DNA of 64,000 nt from Halobacteriales archaeon QS_4_69_31. Its GTDB lineage: Archaea; Halobacteriota; Halobacteria; Halobacteriales; Haloarculaceae. This document shows positions 16,381 through 25,800 of the stretch, in pieces (the stretch's first letter is position 1; every line of letters begins with the position of its first letter). Position numbers and translations under genes: made by a program. The notes beneath the pieces are model-generated. The model ran no database searches. It was not told the DNA's origin and worked only from the letters and a program-made list of their open reading frames with translations. The stretch spans positions 1 through 64,000 of the forward strand of contig PXRP01000023.1 of the NCBI GenBank assembly GCA_003021655.1, in the 5' to 3' direction.

Positions 16381-18132
16381 ATGGCGACCGTCGACGAGGT
16401 AGCGCCGTCTCTCAACCGGGTCCAGGCCCTGCTGGCACGGTTCGGGCTCGACCGGGTCCACGTCGCGGTCTTCGAGATAGTCGTCGTCGCGCTGGTCGCC
16501 CGGCTCTACGACCTGGGCGGTCGCGTCGCCCACTGGGACGAGGCCCGCGTCGCCTACTGGACGCTCGATTTCATCGAGACCGGTGCCTTCGAGTACCGCC
16601 CGATCATCCACGGCCCCTTCTACCACCACGTCAACAAACTCCTCTTCGGGGTCGTCGGGGCCTCCGACGCGAGCATGCGGCTCGTGGTGGCCGTCGCCGG
16701 CGGGCTCTTCCCGCTGGTCGCGCTCCTGTTTCGCGACCGACTGCGCGACCTCGAAGTCGTCGCGCTGGCGTTTTTCCTCGCGTTCAACCCCGTTTTGCTC
16801 TACTACTCCCGGTTCATGCGCGGCGACCCGCTGGTCGCGATGTTCATGTTCACCGCCTTCGCGCTGTTCGTCCGCGCGTTCGACACGCGCCGCGTGGGCT
16901 ATCTCCACGCCGGCGTCGTCTTCACCGCGCTCGGGTTCACCGTCAAGGAGAACGCCCTGCTGTACCTGGTCTGCTGGGCCGGCGCGGGCGCGCTGGTCGT
17001 CGACCACCGCTTCCTGCGCCGGGACGGCCGCGGGTGGGAGTGGCCCGGCGCCCTCTACGACGGCGTCGGGCGCGCCTGGCGCCTGCTGAGACGCCGGTGG
17101 CTGACGCCCGTCGTCGCGGCCGTCGAGTTCCTGGTCGTGGTCGTCTACTTCTACGCCCCCCGGGTCGGCCCCGGCTCCGAGTCCGGGGTCGGCCTCTGGC
17201 GGGTCCTCGACGACCCGACGGTGGCGCCCGCGGTCGGCTACGCCGCGACGGTCGGCTCCTGGCAGGACTTCTGGGGGCTGTGGATCCGCGGCGGCCACCA
17301 GGACCACTCGTACATCCCGTACATGGGCGATTTCCTCCTGACGATGGCCTACGGCGCGCTCGCGCTGTCCCTGCTCGCGCTCGTCGGCTTCCTGGCCGAC
17401 CGCTACACCGGGGACGGCCCCTCGACGCTCGTCTCGGCCTGTTTCTACTGGGGGTTCGCCTCGGTGCTTGGCTACCCGCTGGTCACCGACATCATGGCGC
17501 CGTGGGCCGTCGTCAACGCGGTCGTCCCGCTGGCGGTCCCGGCCGCGGTCGGCCTCGCGCTGGCCGTCCGCTGGGGGCACCGGGCCGTCTCCCGGCGGGA
17601 CCTCGTCGCCGCGGGCATCACCGGCTTCGCGCTGGTCGTCGTCGTCGGGCAGATCGCCGCCGCCGGTGCCGTCGGGACCTACCTCAGCCCCCAGTCCGAG
17701 AGCAACGAACTCGTTCAGTACGCCCAGCCCGCGGGTGACATCGACCCGGTGATGGACCTGCTGGCCGAGACCGCACCCGGCCACGAGGGGACCGACGTCC
17801 TCCTCTACGGCGAGTACCTCGTCGACGGCGACGAGGGGCCGGTCCCGCGCGAACCCGCGTGTGCGAAGTGGTTCAACTCGCTCCCCCTGCCGTGGTACTT
17901 CAGCAAGGCCGACGCAGACGTGACCTGTGCCGAGAACGCCGCCGGCGCCGGCACCCTCGTCTCGGAGTCCCAGCCCGTGCTCGTCGTCGTCAAGGCCGAC
18001 CAGGACACCGACGTCAGGCCCTCCCTCCAGGACTACGTGCAACGGACCCACCGGCTCCGCGCCTGGGGGACGCGGACGCACTTCTACGTCCACCAGCGGT
18101 ACGCCGACCGGCTCCCGCCGGCCGAGGAGTGA
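16381..18132 (+). CDS. Multi-pass membrane protein, Agl23/TIGR03663-type glycosyltransferase-like
   Basis: 583 residues with about 10-12 predicted membrane helices and an extracytoplasmic C-terminal part (from about residue 440). The first loop has HWDEARVAYWTLDF and IIHGPFYHHVNK, the acidic DE loop and His-rich segment of dolichyl-phosphate-sugar-using GT-C transferases. This pattern fits the haloarchaeal family named for flippase-associated Agl23, tied to lipid-linked sugar handling in N-glycosylation. No other glycosylation gene is nearby. Promoter candidate TTCTAAGTT at about 16352-16360. Confidence 0.8.
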   Translation: MATVDEVAPSLNRVQALLARFGLDRVHVAVFEIVVVALVARLYDLGGRVAHWDEARVAYWTLDFIETGAFEYRPIIHGPFYHHVNKLLFGVVGASDASMRLVVAVAGGLFPLVALLFRDRLRDLEVVALAFFLAFNPVLLYYSRFMRGDPLVAMFMFTAFALFVRAFDTRRVGYLHAGVVFTALGFTVKENALLYLVCWAGAGALVVDHRFLRRDGRGWEWPGALYDGVGRAWRLLRRRWLTPVVAAVEFLVVVVYFYAPRVGPGSESGVGLWRVLDDPTVAPAVGYAATVGSWQDFWGLWIRGGHQDHSYIPYMGDFLLTMAYGALALSLLALVGFLADRYTGDGPSTLVSACFYWGFASVLGYPLVTDIMAPWAVVNAVVPLAVPAAVGLALAVRWGHRAVSRRDLVAAGITGFALVVVVGQIAAAGAVGTYLSPQSESNELVQYAQPAGDIDPVMDLLAETAPGHEGTDVLLYGEYLVDGDEGPVPREPACAKWFNSLPLPWYFSKADADVTCAENAAGAGTLVSESQPVLVVVKADQDTDVRPSLQDYVQRTHRLRAWGTRTHFYVHQRYADRLPPAEE

Positions 18133-18283
18133 CGCCCCCGGCGGTCCGCTCCAGTCGAGCAGCGACTGCCCCCGACGCTGGGTCGCCGGTCTGAGCGGGT
18201 CGAGGAGCGGCCACCGGAGCGACACGAGTCCGCCCCGGTCGAGACGGATACGCTTATTCCGGGTCGCGGGCAAGCCGGGCGTG

Positions 18284-19474
18284 ATGACACTCGCTTCGCC
18301 AGGGCCGACGCTGGGCGTCGTCGGCGGCGGCCAGCTGGGCCGGATGCTCGGGGAGGCCGCCGCGCCGCTGGGCGTAGCGGTGGTCGTCAGCGACCCGACG
18401 CCGGACGCGCCGGCCGCGCCGACCACCCGCGACCAGGTCGTCGGCGGCTTCGACGACCCCGGGACGGTCCGCGAACTCGCAGAACGTGCCGATTACCTCA
18501 CCTTCGAGATCGAACTCGCCGACCCCGACCTCCTGGAGTCGGTCGCCGCCGAGTTCGACGTCCCGGTCCACCCCGACCCCGACACGCTCCGGACCATCGA
18601 GGACAAACTCGTCCAGAAGCGCCGTCTCGAAGACGCGGGCGTGCCGGTCCCCGCGTTCCGGGCGGTCGACTCGGTCGCGGACCTCCACGACGCCGGCGAG
18701 GACCTGGGCTACCCGCTCATGCTCAAGGCCCGCCGGGGCGGGTACGACGGCCGGGGCAACGTCCCCGTCGAGTCGCCCGCCGACGCCGCGGACGCGTTCG
18801 CCGAAATCGTCGAGGCCGCACAGGGCGCGAGTCCCGACGACCCGGCCGGCGTCGCGATGGCCGAGGAGATGGTCGACTTCGAGCGCGAACTCGCGGTGAT
18901 GGGCTGTCTGGGCGAGGGCGAACGGGACACCTTCCCCGTCACCGAGACGGTCCACCGCGAGGAGATCCTCCGCGAGACGGTCTCGCCCGCCCGCGCCGAC
19001 GAGGCCGTCCGCGAGCGCGCCCGCGAGGTCGCGCTCGACGTGCTCGACGTCATGTCGGGCCGGGGCGTCTACGGGATCGAACTGTTCCAGGGCCCCGACG
19101 ACGAGGTCCTCCTCAACGAGATCGCCCCTCGCCCGCACAACTCCGGCCACTGGACCATCGAGGGGTGTCACACCTCGCAGTTCGAACAGCACGTCCGCGC
19201 CGTGACCGGACGGGCGCTCGGCGACACCGGCCGCCGCGCGCCGACCGTCTCGACGAACGTTCTGGGGGACGTCGAGGAGCGCCAGGAAGCGACGCTCCAC
19301 GGCGAGGGGCGGGTCTTCGAGACGCCGCGGGCCCACCTCCACTGGTACGGCAAACGCGAGGTGTACCGCCTGCGCAAGATGGGCCACGTCACGCTCGTCG
19401 GCGAGACCGACGCCGAGACGGACGACCTGCTGGCCGACGCCAGGCGCCTGCGCGAGGACCTCACGTTCGCGTGA
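18284..19474 (+). CDS. purK: PurK, N5-carboxyaminoimidazole ribonucleotide synthase
   Basis: 396 residues, ATP-grasp enzyme that carboxylates AIR with bicarbonate and ATP. Visible: GVVGGGQLGRMLGEAA at the N-terminus, DKLVQKRRLEDAG (about 105), LKARRGGYDGRGN (ATP-grasp loop), FERELAVMG, and EIAPRPHNSGHWTIEGC (metal and nucleotide site). The ATG follows a GTG; TATA-like GCTTATTCC at 18252-18260 supports the ATG at 18284. purE lies 0.55 kb downstream on the same strand, with a membrane gene between on the other strand. Confidence 0.94.
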   Translation: MTLASPGPTLGVVGGGQLGRMLGEAAAPLGVAVVVSDPTPDAPAAPTTRDQVVGGFDDPGTVRELAERADYLTFEIELADPDLLESVAAEFDVPVHPDPDTLRTIEDKLVQKRRLEDAGVPVPAFRAVDSVADLHDAGEDLGYPLMLKARRGGYDGRGNVPVESPADAADAFAEIVEAAQGASPDDPAGVAMAEEMVDFERELAVMGCLGEGERDTFPVTETVHREEILRETVSPARADEAVRERAREVALDVLDVMSGRGVYGIELFQGPDDEVLLNEIAPRPHNSGHWTIEGCHTSQFEQHVRAVTGRALGDTGRRAPTVSTNVLGDVEERQEATLHGEGRVFETPRAHLHWYGKREVYRLRKMGHVTLVGETDAETDDLLADARRLREDLTFA

Positions 19475-19485
19475 CCGGGGCCAGT

Positions 19486-19881
19486 TCAGTCGTCCGCGGT
19501 GTCGCCGTCCCCACGGTCGGGTTCGGTGCCGGCGGGGGCAGTGCCCTCGCCCGACCGCTCGAACCGGGTCGTAGCCGTCCCTATCCCGGCCGCGACACCC
19601 CCGAGCGCGACGCCGGCGAAGAGCAGCGTGACTGCCATGACCAATCCCACCGGGAGCGGGTCGAGTGCGAAAACCGTGGCCGACGCGGCGAGTCCCAGGA
19701 ACGCGCCCATGAACCCGTCCCACTTCGTCCTCTCGTAACTACTCGCTCCATCGTTCGCGCGGTCGGGCAGTCCCGCTCGCGCACCGAGATACGCCCCGGC
19801 CGCGACAGTCCAGACCAGTCCGTTCCAGAGACTTACTTTCGTGACGGCCCCCGTCTCGACGGCCGACCTCGCCAGGAGCAC
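19486..19881 (-). CDS. Small membrane protein
   Basis: 131 residues with about three hydrophobic segments (SLWNGLVWTVAAGAYLG, FMGAFLGLAASATVFAL and VGLVMAVTLLFAGVALGG) and a hydrophilic acidic tail. It lies convergent to purK with a gap of 11 bases, and divergent from purE. The first codon at 19881 is GTG and I see no clear promoter, so the start is uncertain. No family recognised. Confidence 0.5.
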   Translation of the reverse strand: MLLARSAVETGAVTKVSLWNGLVWTVAAGAYLGARAGLPDRANDGASSYERTKWDGFMGAFLGLAASATVFALDPLPVGLVMAVTLLFAGVALGGVAAGIGTATTRFERSGEGTAPAGTEPDRGDGDTADD

Positions 19882-20030
19882 GGACAGACCGGCGGCCGCC
19901 CATCGGGTCCGCGGTCGTCGTCGAACGGGCCAGCAGGGAGCGGGCCGACGCCAGGGGGTCCCCGATGGCGGCCGTCGGGGACTGATCCCTAACGGGAACG
20001 CTTACGGTCGGACCCGACCCAGGGGCGAAC

Positions 20031-20681
20031 ATGACCGCCGATTCCGTCCAGTCGCTGATAGACCAGCTCCACGAGGAGGCCGCGCTGGACCTGCCAGACG
20101 CCGAGACGCCCGAGGTGGGCATCGTCATGGGGTCGGACTCGGACCTGCCGACGATGGCCGGCGGACAGGGGAAACGGCCCGGGGCCTCCGCCGCCCTCGC
20201 GGAGGAACTTGGCTTCGCCGAACAGACCGACTACGAGAACCCGCCTGAGGCGCGGTTCACCTTCGAGACGTTCGTGGTCTCGGCCCACCGCACCCCCGAG
20301 TTGATGTACGCCTACGCCGAGACGGCCGAACAGCGGGGGCTCGACGTGATCATCGCGGGCGCCGGCGGGAAGTCGGCGGACCTGCCAAACATGACCGCTT
20401 CCATCGCCTATCCGCTGCCTGTTATCGGCGTTCCCGTCCAGGAGAAGTCCGTCGACTCCGTGATCGGGATGCCCCAGGGCGCGCCGATCACCGCCGTCGA
20501 CGCCGGCAAGTCGTTCAACGCGGCGCTCACGGCGGCCCAGATACTCTCCCGTCAGCACCCCGAGTTGCGCGAGCGCCTCGTCGAGTACCACCGCGACCTC
20601 CAGGAGGGCGTCGGCGACGTCTCGCGGGACCTGCACGAACTCGGGACGCCCGGGTTCAAGGACGCCTACTGGGAGGAGTGA
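20031..20681 (+). CDS. purE: PurE, N5-CAIR mutase
   Basis: 216 residues. Rearranges N5-CAIR to CAIR after PurK. Family motifs: VGIVMGSDSDLPTM (phosphate-binding, about residue 38), FVVSAHRTPELMYAY, and AGAGGKSADLPNMTAS. Longer than bacterial PurE (about 160) through an N-terminal helix, a charged insertion after GSDSDLPTM and a C-terminal extension, all common in haloarchaea. TATA-like GCTTACGG (about 19998-20005) is 26 bases upstream. Confidence 0.94.
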   Translation: MTADSVQSLIDQLHEEAALDLPDAETPEVGIVMGSDSDLPTMAGGQGKRPGASAALAEELGFAEQTDYENPPEARFTFETFVVSAHRTPELMYAYAETAEQRGLDVIIAGAGGKSADLPNMTASIAYPLPVIGVPVQEKSVDSVIGMPQGAPITAVDAGKSFNAALTAAQILSRQHPELRERLVEYHRDLQEGVGDVSRDLHELGTPGFKDAYWEE

Positions 20682-20767
20682 GTCTTCGGTGGGGTCGGGG
20701 TCCCGTCGTTCGCCCGCTTTCGCCGTCGTTGAGGGCTGTGGGCCGGAGGACCCATAGGGGTTCGCCG

Positions 20768-21091
20768 ATGGGGAAACTGGAGCAACGACACCACACCGAG
20801 TTGTGGCTGTTCGCGTTTCTCACGTTCGTGGTCGGTGACTCGGTGACGACCGCGCTCGGGCTGAGCGGCGGCGCGGTCGAGCACAACCCGCTCGGGGCGG
20901 CGGTCCTCGAACACGGGGGCCGTGCCGGGATGGTCGTCTTCAAGTCCGCTGTCCTGCTCGCGCTGTACGGGTTCTACTACGCGTTCGACAGGGCGACGCC
21001 GTACGACGTCGACGACGTGGCGGCGCTGCTGGTCGCGGGACTGGGGCGTGTCGTCACGGGCTGGAACGCCTACGTCATCGTCCTGCTCTGA
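20768..21091 (+). CDS. Small membrane protein, DUF5658-like
   Basis: 107 residues with three hydrophobic segments. The sequence GDSVTTALGLSGGAVEHNP (aspartate and Thr-Thr in a helix followed by E-x-NP) is the pattern I associate with DUF5658 membrane proteins. The ATG of MGKLEQRHH is chosen; upstream frame is not membrane-like. Lies between purE and the nuo operon. Function unknown. Confidence 0.7.
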   Translation: MGKLEQRHHTELWLFAFLTFVVGDSVTTALGLSGGAVEHNPLGAAVLEHGGRAGMVVFKSAVLLALYGFYYAFDRATPYDVDDVAALLVAGLGRVVTGWNAYVIVLL

Positions 21092-21230
21092 GCGGGTTAG
21101 TCGACCGTAGACAGGGTCGAACGACCGTGATGGGGGTCGGTCGATTGTGGCCGGTGTCGACCCCGGGACCTGCGGGAGCGCCGCCCGCCGACGCAGGCGG
21201 GAAATTCGACGGCACGGGCCAACAATCAAC

Positions 21231-21240
21231 CCTTATATGC
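21231..21240 (+). promoter_or_regulatory. Promoter of the nuo operon (TATA box)
   Basis: CCTTATATGC, an excellent haloarchaeal TATA box preceded by the purine-rich/CAACC stretch expected at the TFB-recognition element. It lies 33-42 bases before the nuoA ATG, giving a leader of about 10 bases. Confidence 0.6.
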
Positions 21241-21272
21241 CACCACCTCAAACCGTCACACGATAGAGACAC

Positions 21273-21686
21273 ATGAGCAACCCATGGATAGCCATCGGGG
21301 CGCTGGCGCTGGTCGCGGTCGTCATCCCGGTGAGTATGCTGACGATGTCGCGGCTGTTGCGGCCGAGCGTCCCCGAGCAGGGGAAACGAGCCGTCTACGA
21401 GAGCGGCGAGGTGCCGACCGGCGACACGCGAATCAGGTTCAATATCCAGTACTACATGGTGGCGTTGTTGTTCGTCGTCTTCGACATCGAGACCGTTCTC
21501 ATCTTCCCGTGGACGGTCATCTACCGCGACGCCGTCGCGAACGTCGGGCTGGCGAGGGTGCTGTTGCCGATGCTGGCGTTCATCGGCGTGCTCGTCGTCG
21601 CGCTCGCCTGGGCGTGGCGCAACGGCGCAGTCAGGTGGGTCCGCAGTCCGCGGACCACGGCACAACGGGTGGACCGGAAATCATGA
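21273..21686 (+). CDS. nuoA: NuoA, membrane subunit of the Nuo (complex I) proton pump
   Basis: 137 residues, three membrane helices. Family motifs: YESGEVPTGDTRIRFNIQYY (the conserved loop before helix 2) and FDIETVLIFPW (acidic DxE in helix 2). First gene of the operon; its TGA overlaps the nuoB ATG (ATGA). Confidence 0.95.
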   Translation: MSNPWIAIGALALVAVVIPVSMLTMSRLLRPSVPEQGKRAVYESGEVPTGDTRIRFNIQYYMVALLFVVFDIETVLIFPWTVIYRDAVANVGLARVLLPMLAFIGVLVVALAWAWRNGAVRWVRSPRTTAQRVDRKS

Positions 21687-22375
21687 GCAGCGACAACCAG
21701 ACCGCAGACGGCAGGATCGAGTCGACCCAGGACGCCCGGATGGGCGAGGGCGTCGACAGCCGCTTCAACTCGACGCTCAGGGAGGCGTTCGGCTCGTCGC
21801 CGTTTATCCTCACGAAGTTCGACCAGTTCATGAACTGGGTCCGGGGCTCCTCGATGTTCATGCTACAGTTCGGGATCGCCTGCTGTAGTATCGAGATGAT
21901 GCACACCTACGCGGTCAAACACGACCTCGACCGCTTCGGCGCGGGCGTCCCGCGGGCGTCCCCGCGACAGGCCGACGTCATCATCGTTCCCGGCACCATC
22001 GTCTCGAAGTTCGCCCCCCGGATGAAGCGGGTCTACGACCAGATGCCCGAACCCAAGTTCGTCGTCTCGATGGGGTCGTGTACCATCTCGGGCGGCCCGT
22101 TCCAGGAAGGGTACAACGTCATCAAGGGTGCCGAGGAGGTCATCCCGGTCGACATCCACGTGCCGGGCTGTCCGCCCCGCCCCGAGGCGCTGGTCTACGG
22201 CGTCGCCAAACTCCAGGAGCGCATCGCCAACGGCGAGTCCGCGCCGGTGACGGTCAAACCCTACGAACTCGAACAGTTCGGCGACCTCGAAGGGGACGAA
22301 CTCGTCGAGAAACTCGCCGACCAGGTCGACGAGGACGACCTCGTGATGCGGTACAACTGGGCTGAATCGCCATGA
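21683..22375 (+). CDS. nuoB: NuoB, carrier of Fe-S cluster N2
   Basis: 230 residues. Peripheral arm subunit that passes electrons to the quinone. The four cluster cysteines are visible in FGIACCSIEMM, SMGSCTISGG and PGCPPRPEAL. An acidic N-terminal 35-residue extension and an acidic C-terminus are haloarchaeal additions. Overlaps nuoA by ATGA. Confidence 0.96.
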   Translation: MSSDNQTADGRIESTQDARMGEGVDSRFNSTLREAFGSSPFILTKFDQFMNWVRGSSMFMLQFGIACCSIEMMHTYAVKHDLDRFGAGVPRASPRQADVIIVPGTIVSKFAPRMKRVYDQMPEPKFVVSMGSCTISGGPFQEGYNVIKGAEEVIPVDIHVPGCPPRPEALVYGVAKLQERIANGESAPVTVKPYELEQFGDLEGDELVEKLADQVDEDDLVMRYNWAESP

Positions 22376-22388
22376 CAGGAGGCAAGCT

Positions 22389-24083
22389 ATGAGTCTGGAG
22401 GACCCCGACACGGGCGCGATAGAACCGGCCGAGGAGACCGCAGTCGGCGTCACCGACGAGGGGCTTGACTACGACGCACTCGCCGACCTGCTCGGCGACC
22501 GGCTGCTCGACCGCGAGGAACACGTCAACGCCGAGGGGTTCGTGGTCCGGCCCGACGAGGTCCGGTCGGTACTTTTCGATTTGCGCGACGAGGCCGGCTT
22601 CGACCACCTCTCGTGTGTCACCGCACAGGAGTACGACGACCGTTACGAGTCTCTCTACCACCTCAAGAAGTACGGTGCACCGACACAGGAGCTGTCGGTG
22701 GTCGTCCCCACGGCGAAAGACGAGCCGGTCAGCGAGTCGGCGAACCCGGTCTACCGGACCGCCGACTGGCACGAGCGCGAGGCCTACGACCTCGTGGGCG
22801 TCGAGTACGAGGACCACCCCGACCTGCGCCGGATCCTGTTGCCCGAGACCTGGCAGGGCCACCCGCTCGGCCAGGACTTCGACGGCGAGGAACCGCAGAT
22901 CGTCACCCTCCGCGAGCACGCCAACCCCCTCCAGGAGGACCACCGCGGCGACGACGCGGACACGATGTTCGTCAACATCGGCCCCCACCACCCCGCGACC
23001 CACGGCGTGCTCCACCTGAAGACGGTGCTCGACGGCGAGCAGGTCGCGGACGTCGACCCCGACATCGGCTACCTCCACCGGTGCGAGGAGCAGATGTGCC
23101 AGCAGAGCACCTACCGCCACCAGATCATGCCCTACCCCGACAGGTGGGACTACATCTCGGCGGGCATCCTCAACGAGTGGGCCTACGCGCGCGCCGCGGA
23201 GGACCTGGCCGGCATCGACGTCCCGGAGTACGCCCAGATCATCCGCACTATGTCGGCCGAGCTGTGCCGGATCGCGGCCCACCTGCTCGCGATGGGGACG
23301 TTCGCGCTGGACGTCTACGGCGACTTCACCGCCATCTTCATGTACGCCGTCCAGGACCGCGAGCGCGTCCAGAAGATCCTCGAGGACCTCACCGGCCAGC
23401 GGCTGATGTTCAACTACCTGCGGCTGGGCGGGGTCGCCTGGGACATCCCCGAGCCACGCGAGGAGTTCTTCGAGAAGACGCGGGACCTGCTCGATGACAT
23501 GCCCGAGCGGCTCGCCGAGTACCACGACCTGGTCACCTCCAACGAGATCTTCCAGCTCCGGTGTGTCGACACGGGCGTGTTGCCCCCCGAGGAGGCCAAG
23601 TCCTTCGGGGCGACCGGGCCCGTCGCGCGCGGCTCGGGCATCGATTACGACCTCCGCCGGGACGACCCCTACGGCCACTACGACCAGCTCGACTGGGACG
23701 TCATCACCGAGGAGGGCTGTGACAACTACGCCCGGGTGCTGGTCCGCCTGCGCGAGGTCGAACAGTCCGCGCGGATCATCGAGCAGTGTGTCGACCTGCT
23801 CGAAGACTGGCCCGAGGACGAACGCGAGATCCAGGCCAACGTCCCGCGGACGCTCCGGCCCGACCCGGACACCGAGGTCTACCGCGCTGTCGAGGCCGCC
23901 AAGGGCGAACTGGGCATCTACATGCGCTCGGACGGGACCGACCAGCCCGCCCGGTTCAAGATCCGGAGCCCGTGTTTCTCGAACCTCCAGACCCTGCCGG
24001 TCATGTCCGAGGGCGAGTATATCCCCGACATGATCGCCTCGCTGGGGAGCCTGGACATCGTGCTCGGAGAGGTGGACAGATGA
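22389..24083 (+). CDS. nuoCD: NuoCD fusion, quinone-binding subunits of Nuo
   Basis: 564 residues. Residues about 20-165 are NuoC (YHLKKYGAPT, REAYDLVGVEYEDHPDLRRI), and about 190-564 are NuoD/49-kDa (NIGPHHPATHGVLH, HRCEEQMCQQSTYRH, RLGGVAWDIP, ending VLGEVDR). Fused C and D subunits are normal in several lineages. The GPHHPATHG loop shapes the quinone site. The stop overlaps the nuoH start by ATGA. Confidence 0.95.
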   Translation: MSLEDPDTGAIEPAEETAVGVTDEGLDYDALADLLGDRLLDREEHVNAEGFVVRPDEVRSVLFDLRDEAGFDHLSCVTAQEYDDRYESLYHLKKYGAPTQELSVVVPTAKDEPVSESANPVYRTADWHEREAYDLVGVEYEDHPDLRRILLPETWQGHPLGQDFDGEEPQIVTLREHANPLQEDHRGDDADTMFVNIGPHHPATHGVLHLKTVLDGEQVADVDPDIGYLHRCEEQMCQQSTYRHQIMPYPDRWDYISAGILNEWAYARAAEDLAGIDVPEYAQIIRTMSAELCRIAAHLLAMGTFALDVYGDFTAIFMYAVQDRERVQKILEDLTGQRLMFNYLRLGGVAWDIPEPREEFFEKTRDLLDDMPERLAEYHDLVTSNEIFQLRCVDTGVLPPEEAKSFGATGPVARGSGIDYDLRRDDPYGHYDQLDWDVITEEGCDNYARVLVRLREVEQSARIIEQCVDLLEDWPEDEREIQANVPRTLRPDPDTEVYRAVEAAKGELGIYMRSDGTDQPARFKIRSPCFSNLQTLPVMSEGEYIPDMIASLGSLDIVLGEVDR

Positions 24084-25144
24084 TCCCGCTGCAGTCCGCG
24101 ACGCCCCTGCCGTCGGCCATCGCGGAGTTGCTCGGCCTGGACCCCTCGAATCCGGCCGTGCTGTTCGTGCTGGCGTTCGTCGCCGCCGGCGCCATCGTGT
24201 CGGTGATGCTGGGGATGACTGCGGTGCTTGGCATCTGGGGCAAGCGGAAGATCACCGCGGCGTTCACCGACCGGATCGCGGTGAACCGCCACGGGCCGTT
24301 CGGGCTGCTCATCATCCCGGCCGACGCCGTCCGGCTGCTCTCGAAGGAACTCATCGTCCCCGAGGGCGTCGACCGGCCGGCGTGGGACCTCGCGCCGCTG
24401 GTGGTCGCCAGTTCGGCGCTGCTTGGGTTTGCTGTCATCCCGTTCGGCAACGGCGTCCAGATCGCCGACCCCGAGATCGGGCTGGCCTACGTGCTCGCGA
24501 CGGCCTCGATCGCGTCGCTGGGGCTGTTGATGGCCGGCTACGCCTCGAACAACAAGTACTCGTTTCTCGGCGGGCTCCGCGCGGTCGCACAGAACCTCGC
24601 CTACGAGATCCCGCTGGTGTTGACCGCCGCGTCGGTGGTCATCTTCGCGGGGTCGCTCCAGCTGTCGACAATCGTCGCGTCCCAGAGCGAGACGCTGGTG
24701 TCGCTGGGCGGGGTCGCCATCCCGTCGTGGTACGCCTTCGTCAACCCCTTCGCGTTCGTCCTGTTCATGGCGGCGAACCTCGCGGAGGTCGGGCGCAACC
24801 CCTTCGACATCCCCGAGGCACCGACCGAGATCGTCGCCGGTTACCAGACCGAGTACTCGTCGGTGTACTTCGTGCTTATTTACCTCGGCGAGTTCATCCA
24901 CATCTTCCTCGGTGGGGCCATCGTCGCGACCATCTTCCTGGGCGGTGGCGCCGGGCCGGTCCTGCCGGGTATCGTCTGGTTCTTCATCAAGATGACCGCG
25001 GTCTACCTGTTCACCCAGTGGGCGCGCTCGGCCGTCCCGCGGCTGCGCATCGACCAGCTCATCGAGATCGGCTGGAAGGGCATGCTCGTGCTCTCGTTCG
25101 CGAACCTGGTCCTGACGGCCGTCATCGTCGGGGTGATCCAGTGA
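24080..25144 (+). CDS. nuoH: NuoH, membrane subunit at the quinone channel
   Basis: 354 residues, about eight membrane helices. Family motifs: KRKITAAFTDRIAVNRHGPFG (loop 1), AEVGRNPFDIPEAPTEIVAGY (the E/D-rich conserved loop, shortened here) and FIKMTAVYLFTQWARSAVPRLR near the C-terminus. The start is the ATG at the ATGA overlap with nuoCD. Confidence 0.95.
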   Translation: MIPLQSATPLPSAIAELLGLDPSNPAVLFVLAFVAAGAIVSVMLGMTAVLGIWGKRKITAAFTDRIAVNRHGPFGLLIIPADAVRLLSKELIVPEGVDRPAWDLAPLVVASSALLGFAVIPFGNGVQIADPEIGLAYVLATASIASLGLLMAGYASNNKYSFLGGLRAVAQNLAYEIPLVLTAASVVIFAGSLQLSTIVASQSETLVSLGGVAIPSWYAFVNPFAFVLFMAANLAEVGRNPFDIPEAPTEIVAGYQTEYSSVYFVLIYLGEFIHIFLGGAIVATIFLGGGAGPVLPGIVWFFIKMTAVYLFTQWARSAVPRLRIDQLIEIGWKGMLVLSFANLVLTAVIVGVIQ

Positions 25145-25188
25145 TGGCCCCGACCGGCCCCGCGACAACCGCAGGTGATACGTCATGA
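25144..25188 (+). CDS. 14-codon mini-ORF bridging nuoH and nuoI
   Basis: ATG at 25144 overlaps the TGA of nuoH by one base, and its own TGA at 25186-25188 overlaps the ATG of nuoI. It would encode MAPTGPATTAGDTS. It exactly fills the 40-base gap so that ribosomes could be handed from one gene to the next without a break. Whether the peptide has any role is unknown; it may be a pure coupling device. Confidence 0.35.
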   Translation: MAPTGPATTAGDTS

Positions 25189-25646
25189 TAGGCATCCTCA
25201 AATCGATGGCAACGACGATGAAACACGCGCTCGACGGCAAGACGTTCACCGTCGAGTACCCCGAGGACGAACCGGAGGTCAGCCCCCGGTTCCGGGGCGT
25301 CCACAAGTTCAGCCAGGAGCGGTGCATCTGGTGTCGCCAGTGCGAGAACGTCTGTCCGAACAACACCATCCAGATCGTCACCGACGAGCAGCGCAACGGC
25401 GAACAGTACAACCTGCACATCGGCCAGTGTATCTACTGTCGGCTCTGCGAGGAGGTCTGTCCCGTCGACGCCATCATCCTCACGCAGAACTTCGAGTGGA
25501 CCGCCGACACCAAAGACGAGTTCGCCCTCGACATGGAACAGCTCAAGAACGTCCCCTGGTACAAGGACATCGACCCGCTGGAGTCGCGCGAACCCGATAG
25601 AGGCGTGTGGATCGGCGAGGGCGAGGGCGAAGTCGACTACCAGTAA
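25185..25646 (+). CDS. nuoI: NuoI, two-[4Fe-4S] ferredoxin-like subunit
   Basis: 153 residues. Two CxxCxxCxxxCP motifs: CIWCRQCENVCP at about residue 46 and CIYCRLCEEVCP at about 82, carrying clusters N6a and N6b. Without NuoEFG this subunit is the probable entry point for electrons, for example from ferredoxin. Last gene before the operon is interrupted by the ABC relic. Confidence 0.95.
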   Translation: MIGILKSMATTMKHALDGKTFTVEYPEDEPEVSPRFRGVHKFSQERCIWCRQCENVCPNNTIQIVTDEQRNGEQYNLHIGQCIYCRLCEEVCPVDAIILTQNFEWTADTKDEFALDMEQLKNVPWYKDIDPLESREPDRGVWIGEGEGEVDYQ

Positions 25647-25767
25647 CCGGGACCGCCAGCACGCCCGGATGCTGGCGGTTCGCGAGCTCTCACCTCCTGG
25701 AGTGTCGACCGGGCGACCGCACGCCGGGGGCCGCGACGGCGGCCGATCCCGGCGGTCGTGAAATTTC

Positions 25768-25777
25768 GCTTTTATTT
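25768..25777 (+). promoter_or_regulatory. Promoter-like TATA box inside the nuo cluster
   Basis: CTTTTATTTA, 24-33 bases ahead of the ATG of the ABC relic, is a strong TATA candidate in an otherwise GC-rich spacer. It probably belonged to the lost transporter and could still drive nuoJ-N. A second candidate, GATAAGAG at about 26190, lies just before nuoJ1. Confidence 0.4.
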
Positions 25778-25800
25778 ACCCGGCCGCCGGACCCTCCGTA

